Position numbers and translations under genes: made by a program. The notes beneath the pieces are model-generated. The model did no database searches and was not told where the DNA came from. It was given only the letters and a program-made list of their open reading frames with translations. A stretch of DNA of 64,000 bases from CALUOB01 sp944322305 (GTDB taxonomy: Bacteria; Actinomycetota; Coriobacteriia; Coriobacteriales; Coriobacteriaceae), in assembly GCA_963931605.1 (NCBI GenBank), contig OZ007031.1:868001-932000 (forward strand), read 5' to 3'. Positions 57,222-64,000 of the stretch are shown piece by piece (position 1 is the stretch's first letter; each line of letters opens with the position of its first letter).

Positions 57222-58304
57222 CTACTCCTCGCTGGCGTCGTGATGGTGGCAGCACGAGCCGTCCTCGTGGGCGTGGTCGTGTCCGCAGGTGCACTCGTGG
57301 TCGTCCTCGTGATGGTGGCCGCAGCCGCACTCCTCGCCATGGCCGTGGTCATGGCCGCAGCCGCACTCGTCGTCCTCGTGGGCGGCCGTGTACAGCGACC
57401 AGTCAAGCCCGGCCGCCACCGCGTCGGCCTCCTCCTGGTACAGCAGCGTGATGCCCTGGGTGCCCATCTCGGAGCCGCCGATGGCGTCGAGCATGTCGTA
57501 GAGGGTGAAGGCGGTCTCGGCGCCGGGCAGCGCGATCTCCTTGTCCTCGGCGGTCTGCAGCGCCAGGCCCAGGTCCTTCAGGAAGTGCTTGACCATGAAG
57601 CCGGGCTTGTAGTCGCCGTCGAGCGCCAGCGGGGCGAGCGAGCGCATGGCCCCGGAGTCGCCGGTGCCCGAGCAGATGAGGTCGCGCACCTGAGCCTGGT
57701 CAAGGCCGCACTGCTCGGCAAAGGCCAGCGCGTCGGCCATGCCCACCATGGCGCTGGCGAGCGCCACCTGGTTGGCGAGCTTGGCCTCCTGGCCCTTGCC
57801 CGCGCCGCCGAAGCAGCAGATCTTGGACGAGAAGGTCTCGAGGATGGGGCGCACGGGCTCGATGTCGCGCTCGGTGGCGCCCACGATGAGGGTGAGCGTG
57901 CCGGCCTCGGCGCCGGACTGGCCGCCGGTCACCGGGCAGTCGAAGGCCACCTTGCCCATGACCTGCGCGGACTCGGCGATGTCGCGCGCAAGCTGCGGCG
58001 AGGAGGTCGTGAGGTCGATGAGGTAGGCGCCCTTCTTGGCGCAGCGCAGAAGCCCCTCGGTGGTGAGGTAGGTCTCCTCCACGTCCTCGGGGTAGCCCAG
58101 CATGGTGAAGACCACGTCGGCGCCGGCGGCCGCCTCGGCGGCGGAGTCGGCCCAACGCGCGCCGCGCTCGACGAGCGGCTCGGCCTTGGCCTTGGTGCGG
58201 TTATAGACGGTCAGCTCGTAGCCGGCGTCCATGATGTGGCCGGCAATGGGCGCGCCCATGATGCCGGTGCCGATGAAAGCGACCTGCTGCTTGGTGTGTG
58301 CCAT
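57222..58304 (-). CDS. Beta-hydroxyacid dehydrogenase family oxidoreductase with a His/Cys-rich metal-binding tail
   Basis: 360 residues. Residues 1-305 are a complete 3-hydroxyisobutyrate/tartronate-semialdehyde reductase-like enzyme: Rossmann VAFIGTGIMGAPIA (8-21), CPVTGGQSGAEAGTL (substrate loop) and catalytic Lys175 in GKGQEAKLANQ. Residues 309-360 add a tail with 8 Cys and 14 His in three CxCGH-type repeats (314-320, 326-332, 338-344) ending CCHHH, as seen in nickel/zinc storage proteins. The tail is unusual for this enzyme family and suggests metal storage, sensing or a metal-dependent activity. Upstream of the small membrane gene. Confidence 0.87.
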   Translation of the reverse strand: MAHTKQQVAFIGTGIMGAPIAGHIMDAGYELTVYNRTKAKAEPLVERGARWADSAAEAAAGADVVFTMLGYPEDVEETYLTTEGLLRCAKKGAYLIDLTTSSPQLARDIAESAQVMGKVAFDCPVTGGQSGAEAGTLTLIVGATERDIEPVRPILETFSSKICCFGGAGKGQEAKLANQVALASAMVGMADALAFAEQCGLDQAQVRDLICSGTGDSGAMRSLAPLALDGDYKPGFMVKHFLKDLGLALQTAEDKEIALPGAETAFTLYDMLDAIGGSEMGTQGITLLYQEEADAVAAGLDWSLYTAAHEDDECGCGHDHGHGEECGCGHHHEDDHECTCGHDHAHEDGSCCHHHDASEE

Positions 58305-58358
58305 GAACTAGCTCCTTACGCGGGGCCTTCCCCGCCTTGGGTACCGAAAGAGTGACGT

Positions 58359-58407
58359 GCGGGCGAGAAGCGCGCGGCGCTTGCGGGGCGAGGTTCTTCT
58401 CGCCCGC
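58359..58407. repeat. 12-bp inverted repeat of the GGGCGAGAAG motif
   Basis: GCGGGCGAGAAG (58359-58370) is exactly mirrored at 58396-58407. An instance of the motif family scattered in this window. Confidence 0.7.
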
Positions 58408-58464
58408 GGGCTGCAGCCTGTCGGGGCCGCAACTCCGCGCGCTTGGGCCGCGATCCCGTTCGCT

Positions 58465-58532
58465 GGGCCGGGGGCGATAAGGTTCCGAAATCCGATATCG
58501 GACGGATTTCGGGTTCTTATCGCCCCCGGCCC
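58465..58532. repeat. 68-nt near-perfect hairpin
   Basis: Outer 16 bp (GGGCCGGGGGCGATAA, 58465-58480, with 58517-58532) are perfect, followed by a small internal loop and a second 10-bp stem CCGAAATCCG/CGGATTTCGG capped by ATATCGGA. Lies between degV and the oxidoreductase gene. No T run, so more than a simple terminator. Confidence 0.8.
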
Positions 58533-58570
58533 CTTGGGGCAGCTGCCCCGCCGGAGTCGAGATGTTCCCC

Positions 58571-59533
58571 TTACGCCTCGCCGCGGACGCGCCGGGCGAT
58601 GCGGTCGGACATGGAGACTTTCTCGGCGCGGTTCTTGCCCCAGAACAGCACCGCCACCATGCCCGGGCCCACGTGGGCGCCGATGGTGGGGCCCACCGAG
58701 CCGCGGATGATGTTGACGTCGGCGCAGCCCGGCTCCTTGCGGATGGCCGCCTCGAGCCAGTCGGCGTCCTTCTCGGCGTCGGCCGACACGATGGTCATGG
58801 GCAGGCCGGCCTCGTGGTCGTAGTTCTCGCGGAAGCTCTTGACCAGGTTCTTCAGCGCCTTCTTGCGACCGCGGGCAACGCCGGTGAGGGTGAGCGACCC
58901 GGTAAGGTCGAACGACAGCAGCGCCTTGATGTCGAGCTTGCTGGAAAGCTGGGCCGCCGCCGGCGGGATGCGGCCGCCCGCGGCAAGGGAGTGCAGGTTG
59001 TCCAGGGTGAAGTAGCCGTGCACGTAGCTTTTGGACTCTGCGGCCCACGCGGCGATCTCCTTGGCCGTAAGGCCCGCCGTGCGCTGGTGCACGGCCTCCA
59101 AGGCGATAAGCTCGCCGCCGGCGCAGGGCAGCGAGTTGTCGACCACGTACAGCTCGAAGCCGGGGTGGCTTGCGCGCACCTGCTCGGCCGCCTGGCACGC
59201 GGCGTCGTAGCTCGAGGAGAGCGCCGCCGGGAAGCACAGGTACACCGTGGGCGTGCCCTCCTCGGCGCAGCTCTCGAAGAACTCCAGGTAGCGGCCGATC
59301 GGCACGGCCGAGGTTGAGGCGCGCACGCCCGAGCGCAGGCGCTCGTAGAAGTCCTCGGGGGTGATGGAGGCCCACATGTCGTCGTCGTGCACCTCCCCGT
59401 CCAAGATGTAGGGGAAGCTCAGCACGTCCACATCGAGCGTTGCGGCAACGTCGGGGTTCAGGTCCGCGCAGGTGTCGATCACGATGCGGCAATGGTCATG
59501 GCGTGGCTCGGCGGTGTGGGAAAGGGTGGCCAT
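58571..59533 (-). CDS. DegV family protein (fatty-acid-binding)
   Basis: 320 residues. DegV/FakB-type fold: VIDTCADLNPD near the start, RLRSGVRASTSAVPIGRYLEFFE, the SS motif AALSSSYDAA and, at the C-terminus, VGPTIGAHVGPGMVAV (family signature, binds the acyl carboxylate). FakB proteins hand exogenous fatty acids to FakA kinase; no fakA is in this window. ATG 59533 follows GAGGAG. Downstream of hpf with a hairpin between. Confidence 0.88.
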   Translation of the reverse strand: MATLSHTAEPRHDHCRIVIDTCADLNPDVAATLDVDVLSFPYILDGEVHDDDMWASITPEDFYERLRSGVRASTSAVPIGRYLEFFESCAEEGTPTVYLCFPAALSSSYDAACQAAEQVRASHPGFELYVVDNSLPCAGGELIALEAVHQRTAGLTAKEIAAWAAESKSYVHGYFTLDNLHSLAAGGRIPPAAAQLSSKLDIKALLSFDLTGSLTLTGVARGRKKALKNLVKSFRENYDHEAGLPMTIVSADAEKDADWLEAAIRKEPGCADVNIIRGSVGPTIGAHVGPGMVAVLFWGKNRAEKVSMSDRIARRVRGEA

Positions 59534-59592
59534 TCTCGCTCCTCTCGCGTTGGGCGGCGGGAAAGCCCGCGGCGCCCGTACAAACGTGCAAA

Positions 59593-59619
59593 GCGGCCGC
59601 CCCGTACCAGGGCGGCCGC
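59593..59619 (-). terminator. Hairpin terminator after hpf
   Basis: 10-bp perfect stem GCGGCCGCCC/GGGCGGCCGC, 7-base loop, TTTGC following on the minus strand, 35 bp past the hpf stop. Confidence 0.65.
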
Positions 59620-59653
59620 CCAACATGCACAGCTGTGTCGTATTGTACGCGCT

Positions 59654-60235
59654 CTACGCGGTCAGCTTGGGCTTGATGATGCCATATCCACCATTCTTAC
59701 GGCGATAGATCACGTTGATGACACCGGTGAGCGAGTTCTCGAAGACGTAGAAGTCGTGCCCGATGAGGTCGGTCTCAACCAGGGCCTGCTCCTCGGTCAT
59801 CGGGGTGATCTCGATGACCTTCTCGCGCACGAGCAGGTCGTCGGGCTCCTCTTCCTCCGGCTCGATAAGCTCGGCCAGGTCGTCGACGTGCTCGGCGGGG
59901 GCCACCTCGGCGGCAGACTCGCCGCGCTGGCGCCGGTCGACCACCTTGGTCTTGAACTTGCGCAGCTGGCGGGCGATCTTGTCAGCCGCAGCATCGATGG
60001 CCAGGTACATGTCGGAGCCGTGCTCGGCAACGCGCACCACGTAGCCGCGGCAGCGCACCGTGACTTCCACGATGGCCGGCTGCGCGATGGAGGGGTTCTT
60101 CTCGTAGCGAAGCACGACGTCAACCGTCATGGGCTCGATATCAAAGACCTTGACGGCCGTCCCGATCTTCTCGTCAACATGAGCGCGCAGTGCGTCGGTG
60201 ACCGTAGTTTTACGCCCAGAGACCGTGATTTCCAT
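59654..60235 (-). CDS. hpf: Ribosome hibernation-promoting factor, long form
   Basis: 193 residues. N-terminal HPF/YfiA domain (1-100: MEITVSGRKTTVTDAL and DMYLAIDAAADKIARQLRK) blocks the decoding site; an acidic linker (about 120-138) leads to the C-terminal dimerisation domain (about 140-190: FYVFENSLTGVINVIYRRKNGGYGII) that pairs 70S ribosomes into 100S. Length is the normal long form of Gram-positives. TTGGAGTGAGC precedes the ATG. Confidence 0.94.
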   Translation of the reverse strand: MEITVSGRKTTVTDALRAHVDEKIGTAVKVFDIEPMTVDVVLRYEKNPSIAQPAIVEVTVRCRGYVVRVAEHGSDMYLAIDAAADKIARQLRKFKTKVVDRRQRGESAAEVAPAEHVDDLAELIEPEEEEPDDLLVREKVIEITPMTEEQALVETDLIGHDFYVFENSLTGVINVIYRRKNGGYGIIKPKLTA

Positions 60236-60420
60236 GCTCACTCCAATCTGTTGGGGACAGTACAACGTGCGTCTGCTGTGCTTGTACCCAAATTAGCGCG
60301 GGCATACGGCGTGCGTCCGGTAAGCGAAAAGGTCGGGCCGAGGTGTATACGGAGGCCGCACGTTGGATAAGGGCGCGGCACGCCCGTGCGGGCGAGAAGC
60401 GCCGGCGGCGGGCGCCGTCG

Positions 60421-61437
60421 TTAGAAGAACGTGTCCGTGGAGTTGAGCGCGGAGTGGTCGAGACCGTCGGCGCCGGTTGAGGAGGTGCCCGCAGCGTCCG
60501 TGTCCGCGGAAGAGCCGCCCGCGGCGCCGGTGCCCTCATCGCTCTCGGCGTCTGAGCTCAGCGCTGCGTCCTCGTCGTCGCTCTCCTCGGAGATCACCAC
60601 GCCGGCAACCTCCATGCCCGAAAGGTCGGTCGGCAGGTCGCCGAACCACGCGGTGCGCACCGCGTCGAGCACGCCGTTGGACGCGAGGGTGGAAAGCGCG
60701 CCGGAAACCGCCTCGGCAAGCTCCGCGTTGCCCGCGGCGACCGCCGCCACAACCTCGGACGGCGCGCCAAGCGTGCCGACAAGCGCCACGTCGTCGTAGG
60801 CGCGGGTGAGGTAGCCGCCCGCGCTGGCGTTGCACACGGCGTAGTCAACCTGGCCGGACTCCAGCGCCGACAGGCACTCGTTCACGTTGGAGCAGCTCAT
60901 CTCGGTGTAGGTGACGTTTGAGCGCTCGAGCTGCTGCTGGGAGGCCGAGCCGTCCTGCACGGCGATGCGCGCGCCCGAGAGGCTCTCGGCCGAGACCTCG
61001 GCGCCAGCCTCGCCGGTCGTCCGCGCGAACACGCCCATGGCCTCGGTGAAGACGGAGCCGGTGGAGACGGTGTCGTCGGGAAGGGCGTCGGCCTCGGCGC
61101 CGAGGTACACGTCGGCCGTGCCTTCGGCAACGTCAGAGGGCGAGGCGTTCATCACCGAAGCGGAGAGTCCCAGCTCGGAGGCAAGGGCACGGGCAACGTC
61201 GGCCGTGTAGCCCGACGGGTTGCCCTCGGCGTCGAGCATGCCCATGGGAGCGGACGCCGTGTTCACCGCGACGGTGAGCGTGTCGGGCTCGACCAGCGCC
61301 GCAGAAGAGACCTGCGCGGTGCGCGGCTGGGAGGTTTTCTCGGAAAGGGGCGGCGTGGAAAGCGCGCAGGCGCTGAGCCCAACCAGCGCGAGCACCGCGC
61401 AGCACCCGGCGACAAAGCACGCGACCCAACGTTTCAT
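60421..61437 (-). CDS. Solute-binding lipoprotein, family 3-like
   Basis: 338 residues. Lipoprotein signal peptide with lipobox LSAC (Cys24). The body is an SBP_bac_3 (amino-acid-type) domain: LTVAVNTASAPMGM, GYTADVARALASELGL, ARIAVQDGSASQQQL, DYAVCNASAGGYL. The last ~60 residues are an acidic Ser/Asp/Ala-rich tail, odd for a binding protein. No permease or ATPase gene adjoins it, so it is an orphan subunit or sensor. GGAGGC before ATG 61437. Confidence 0.83.
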   Translation of the reverse strand: MKRWVACFVAGCCAVLALVGLSACALSTPPLSEKTSQPRTAQVSSAALVEPDTLTVAVNTASAPMGMLDAEGNPSGYTADVARALASELGLSASVMNASPSDVAEGTADVYLGAEADALPDDTVSTGSVFTEAMGVFARTTGEAGAEVSAESLSGARIAVQDGSASQQQLERSNVTYTEMSCSNVNECLSALESGQVDYAVCNASAGGYLTRAYDDVALVGTLGAPSEVVAAVAAGNAELAEAVSGALSTLASNGVLDAVRTAWFGDLPTDLSGMEVAGVVISEESDDEDAALSSDAESDEGTGAAGGSSADTDAAGTSSTGADGLDHSALNSTDTFF

Positions 61438-61884
61438 GGAGCCTCCCCCTCGTTGCAAGCTATATGGTTCCCCCCAGCTGACCTGGTCTTTGCCCCCACA
61501 CTTGCGCACCGGGGCGTTTGCTCGGGCCGCCGCGGCGGCCTTCACGACTAACCCGCTCGCCCGCGGGGCAACGTGCCCCAGAGGTGGTATACGGACGGTG
61601 CGACTTACTCCTAGGACGCGCCATGATCGCGCGGCGCGCACGCCGTCGCTTACGTGGACCCTTTCGGCCGCGTCTGCCTTGGGATTGAACAGGCCTCGCG
61701 CAAGGGAGCGCGCCAACGGGCACCGTACCCGCGTGCGTGCGTCTTGCACCTATTCGCAACCACAGACCTGGGAGGAACGTGCGGCAGTATAACAAGAAGA
61801 AGCCTAACCGTAAACCTGAACTTGAATGTTTTGGACAAACGAACAGAGAGGCCGCGTCAGCCGACATGCCGACGCGGTGCAAGC
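61438..61884. other. Non-coding spacer before the repeat arrays
   Basis: 447 bp. A minus-strand TATACC box near 61590 may belong to the solute-binding gene; a plus-strand TATAAC near 61796 is another weak candidate. I see no gene. Confidence 0.3.
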
Positions 61885-62126
61885 GGGCGAAAAGGGGTGT
61901 TCACGCAGGGGCGCGCGGGCGAGAAGGGTGTTCATGCAGGGGGCGCGCGGGCGAGAAGGGTGCTCGTATGAGAGCGCGCGGGCGAAAAGAGCGTTCATAC
62001 GAAAAGCGTGGGCGAGAAGAACGAGGCGCATGGGCGAAAGGAGCGTTCATACGAGCGCTGTGGGCGACAATTGCGTTCATACGACAAGCGTGGGCGAAAA
62101 GGACGTTCGTACGGACGCGGTTTTGT
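61885..62126 (+). repeat. Array of ~30-bp repeats, forward half
   Basis: Eight units keyed by GGGCGA at 61885, 61917, 61949, 61980, 62010, 62032, 62062 and 62092, spaced 30-32 bp (one 22). Consensus: GGGCGARAAGNGCGTTCATACGA plus a variable 7-base part (18 or fewer bases are fixed). The inverted array at 62219-62490 has the same unit on the other strand. Confidence 0.85.
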
Positions 62127-62142
62127 CGGCTAAGCCTTCGCA

Positions 62143-62158
62143 CGGTATTTTTATACCG
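62143..62158. repeat. Small AT-rich palindrome between the two arrays
   Basis: CGGTAT-TTTT-ATACCG, 6-bp perfect stem at the centre of the array pair. Confidence 0.6.
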
Positions 62159-62218
62159 CAATGCGACCAGCTAGCGGGGAGGCGCATGCCGTAGTGCCGC
62201 CCCTACGGGCAACTCCAG

Positions 62219-62490
62219 TCGTATGATTGCTTTTCTCGCCCATGCCTGTCGTATGAGTGTTGTTTTCGCCCATACCCGTCGTATGAATGCCTTTTTCGCC
62301 CACGCGGTTCGTATGGACGTTGTTTTCGCCCGGCAGGTCCGTACGAATGGTGATTTCGCCCACGAAGCTCGTATAAGTGCTGTTTTCGCCTGCTTGGTTC
62401 GTATGAGCCGTTATTGTCGCCCGCGTGGTTCGCATGGATGATGATATCGCCCACGGAACTTGCCACGAGGCTCGCACGCACGCTCTTTTC
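62219..62490 (-). repeat. Array of 30-bp repeats, inverted half
   Basis: Nine units begin TCGTATGA or close variants, the first six at exact 30-bp steps (62219, 62249, 62279, 62309, 62339, 62369), the next at 62399. Fixed parts are TCGTATGANTG and TTTTCGCCC; about 7 bases vary. The phrase is the reverse complement of the 61885 array unit. Confidence 0.87.
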
Positions 62491-62747
62491 GCCTGGAAGC
62501 GTCCGCTCCCCCGCCCCGCGCGCGCAGCAAATGCTGCCGCACGCTCTCTACCTGGAGCTGTCGTATAAACGCAACAGGTGCCCCCGCGGAGAAACGCTCG
62601 GTCGCCTCCAGCCTGCCCGTACGGGTGAGAACGACGGCACCCCATAGGCGTTTTGCGCATATCGGCAGCGCGCGCACCGGGCCGAACGCACCGCAGCTAT
62701 ACTGAACGCATCCTCCTCCCGCGTCCCGCATGTCGGGAGGGATCTGC

Positions 62748-63635
62748 ATGTACGCCGCATCCAGCTGCAACCGAATACCCGCTGCCGAACAGACACCTAC
62801 CGTCGCCGGGATATCCGCCGATGTCGGGATACCCACCGGCGCCGGTATACCCACCGCCAACTGGACATCCACCGCATGCGACCCAAGCGTTTCGGCCACC
62901 GCAGGCACCCATGGCGATACCCGCGGCCTGGGCGCACGCCTGAGAAACGCCGCGCTCGAGCTGTTGAGCCCCACGCGCTGCATCGGCTGCGAGAAGCCCG
63001 GGGAGCTCATCTGCGCGGAGTGCCTGGAGCGCATCGAATGGATCGACGCGGCAACGGCCTGCCTTGCGTGCGGCGCGCCCTTTGGGTCGGTCACCTGCAC
63101 CGAATGCCGCGGCGCCCCCAGCGCCCTTGCCTGGTGCCTCGCCTGCGCCTCGTACGAAGAGCCGCTCCCCAGCCTCATCCGTGGCTACAAAGACGGCGGC
63201 GAGCGGCGCTTGGCCGAGGTAATCGCCGAGATGATGGCGGCGCGCTACCTCAGCGCGTGGCGCGACGCAGGCACGCGCCTTGCCGGCTGCGTGCCAGAGG
63301 CGATCGTGTTTGTGCCGGCAACGCGCGCGGCCTTTCGCCGCCGCGGGTTCGACCACATGGAGGCGGTGGCGCGCGGACTTGCCGCCTATGTGGGCCTGCC
63401 GCTTGCCGACGCGCTTGCCAAGCGCGGGCGCGCAGACCAGCGCGAGGCCGGCCGCGCGGGGCGCCTCGCGCAGGCGCAGGGCGTCTACCAGGTGGTGCGA
63501 GACGTGCGCGGCGCGCGCCTCCTGCTTATCGACGACGTGATAACCACCGGCGCCACCATGAACGCCGCCGCGGGCGCGCTTGTTGCCGCGGGAGCCGCGC
63601 AGGTGGCGGGCTTGGCGCTCGCCCGCGTGTGGTAA
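62748..63635 (+). CDS. comF: ComF family phosphoribosyltransferase-like protein
   Basis: 295 residues from ATG 62748 (GGGAGG 7 bases upstream; an ATG six codons earlier is possible). N-terminal zinc-ribbon: CIGCEKPGELICAEC and CLACGAPFGSVTCTEC (about 75-120), then a PRTase domain with IVFVPATRAAFRRRGFDH, and the pyrophosphate loop LLLIDDVITTGATM (about 260-273). Supports DNA uptake in competent bacteria; role in other species is less clear. Residues ~15-45 are a short Gly/Ile/Pro repeat (VAGISADVGIPTGAGIPTA) not part of ComF. Confidence 0.87.
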   Translation: MYAASSCNRIPAAEQTPTVAGISADVGIPTGAGIPTANWTSTACDPSVSATAGTHGDTRGLGARLRNAALELLSPTRCIGCEKPGELICAECLERIEWIDAATACLACGAPFGSVTCTECRGAPSALAWCLACASYEEPLPSLIRGYKDGGERRLAEVIAEMMAARYLSAWRDAGTRLAGCVPEAIVFVPATRAAFRRRGFDHMEAVARGLAAYVGLPLADALAKRGRADQREAGRAGRLAQAQGVYQVVRDVRGARLLLIDDVITTGATMNAAAGALVAAGAAQVAGLALARVW

Positions 63636-63674
63636 CGCAAGGTGCAGGCCGTGCGCCGCCGCGGGCGCCCTCCC

Positions 63675-64000
63675 CTACTCGGGTAGCACGATCGTGAACA
63701 CCGTGTGCTCGGCGTCGGACGCGCACGAGATGGTGCCGCCGTGCGCAGTGACGATCTCCTTGGCGATGGCCAGGCCCAGCCCCGCGCCGCCGCGGTTGGT
63801 GGCGCGCGCCGCGTCCAGACGGTAGAACTTCTCGAAGATCACGTCCAGCTTGGCCTTAGGGATGGGATCGCCTTGGTTCTCGAAGCGGATCACGCAGCTG
63901 TGGTCCTCGGCGCGCTTCTCGGCCTCAACGCGGATGGCGGTGCCCTCGTAGCTGTAGGCGATGGCGTTTTTCATCACGTTGTTGAACACGCGGGCCATCT
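63675..64000 (-). CDS. Sensor histidine kinase, C-terminal ATPase part (cut by window edge)
   Basis: Reads leftward from beyond the right edge; only the last ~108 residues are present. HATPase_c domain with N box NNVMKNAIAYS, G1-like box (GDPIPKAKLD), F box IFEKFYRLD and G2 box GGAGLGLAIAKEI. Closest to VanS/WalK-like kinases of two-component systems; sensor and phospho-His parts lie outside. The stop is 37 bp from the comF stop; the two genes converge. Confidence 0.9.
   Translation of the reverse strand, partial: MARVFNNVMKNAIAYSYEGTAIRVEAEKRAEDHSCVIRFENQGDPIPKAKLDVIFEKFYRLDAARATNRGGAGLGLAIAKEIVTAHGGTISCASDAEHTVFTIVLPE

Noticed and set aside
62219..62490. CRISPR array
   Set aside because: The repeating unit is 30 bp in total with only about 7 variable bases; there are no 30-40 base unique spacers and no cas genes.
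61654..62660. Protein genes reading through the 30-bp arrays with ten-residue repeats
   Set aside because: Frames are open on both strands because the period is a multiple of three; no convincing start, ribosome site or family match.

Overview
The window is GC-rich chromosomal DNA from an anaerobic actinobacterium, most likely class Coriobacteriia (Collinsella/Olsenella-like). This is inferred from base composition, the tig-clpP-clpX run, an IS1249-type insertion sequence, a selenium-dependent molybdenum hydroxylase cluster, many PTS and peptidase genes, and a coriobacterial-type protein with a restriction-nuclease-like C-terminus. No species is claimed. Both window edges cut genes: valS at the left and a sensor histidine kinase at the right.

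Layout. 0-5.2 kb: leftward proteostasis block (tig, clpP, clpX, valS) with tRNA-Leu. 5.5-6.8 kb: a nuclease-like protein and a 180-bp inverted-repeat element. 7-24 kb: a molybdenum hydroxylase (FAD, 2Fe-2S and molybdopterin subunits) and a split set of accessory genes: XdhC-like, yqeB, yqeC, a MocA-like nucleotidyltransferase, a xanthine/uracil permease, selD, DUF3343, an MFS carrier, a cysteine desulfurase and yedF. This is the gene set known to go with a labile selenium cofactor in molybdenum hydroxylases. It is interrupted by gdhA, tRNA-Pro, tRNA-Gly and a second copy of the inverted-repeat element. 24-26.6 kb: a C69 dipeptidase and cutC.

27-36.4 kb: a rightward cluster with a PRD/PTS-type regulator, lactose/cellobiose-family PTS IIA, IIB and IIC, a glycosylasparaginase, an M20 dipeptidase, an RDD membrane protein, a stand-alone GrdB-like domain and a YitT membrane protein. 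Together these suggest PTS import and intracellular cleavage of a sugar-asparagine conjugate such as GlcNAc-Asn. 36.7-48 kb: MerR regulator, histidine phosphatase, acylphosphatase, PAP2 phosphatase, alpha/beta hydrolase, DEDD exonuclease, a heterodimeric ABC exporter, an ArsC-like protein lacking its cysteine, and UDP-galactopyranose mutase.

48-52 kb is repeat-rich accessory DNA with a 27-residue hydrophobic peptide, a complete IS1249-type element, tRNA-Thr and a YhcH protein. 52-64 kb carries a thiouracil-desulfurase/purine nucleoside phosphorylase fusion, a membrane-anchored chaperone-like protein, isocitrate dehydrogenase, a HEAT-like protein, an oxidoreductase with a His/Cys-rich tail, DegV, long HPF, a solute-binding lipoprotein, two inverted arrays of 30-bp repeats, comF and the kinase fragment. 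The non-coding DNA is unusual: several repeat families share a GGGCGAGAAG-like core, and there are several long perfect hairpins.
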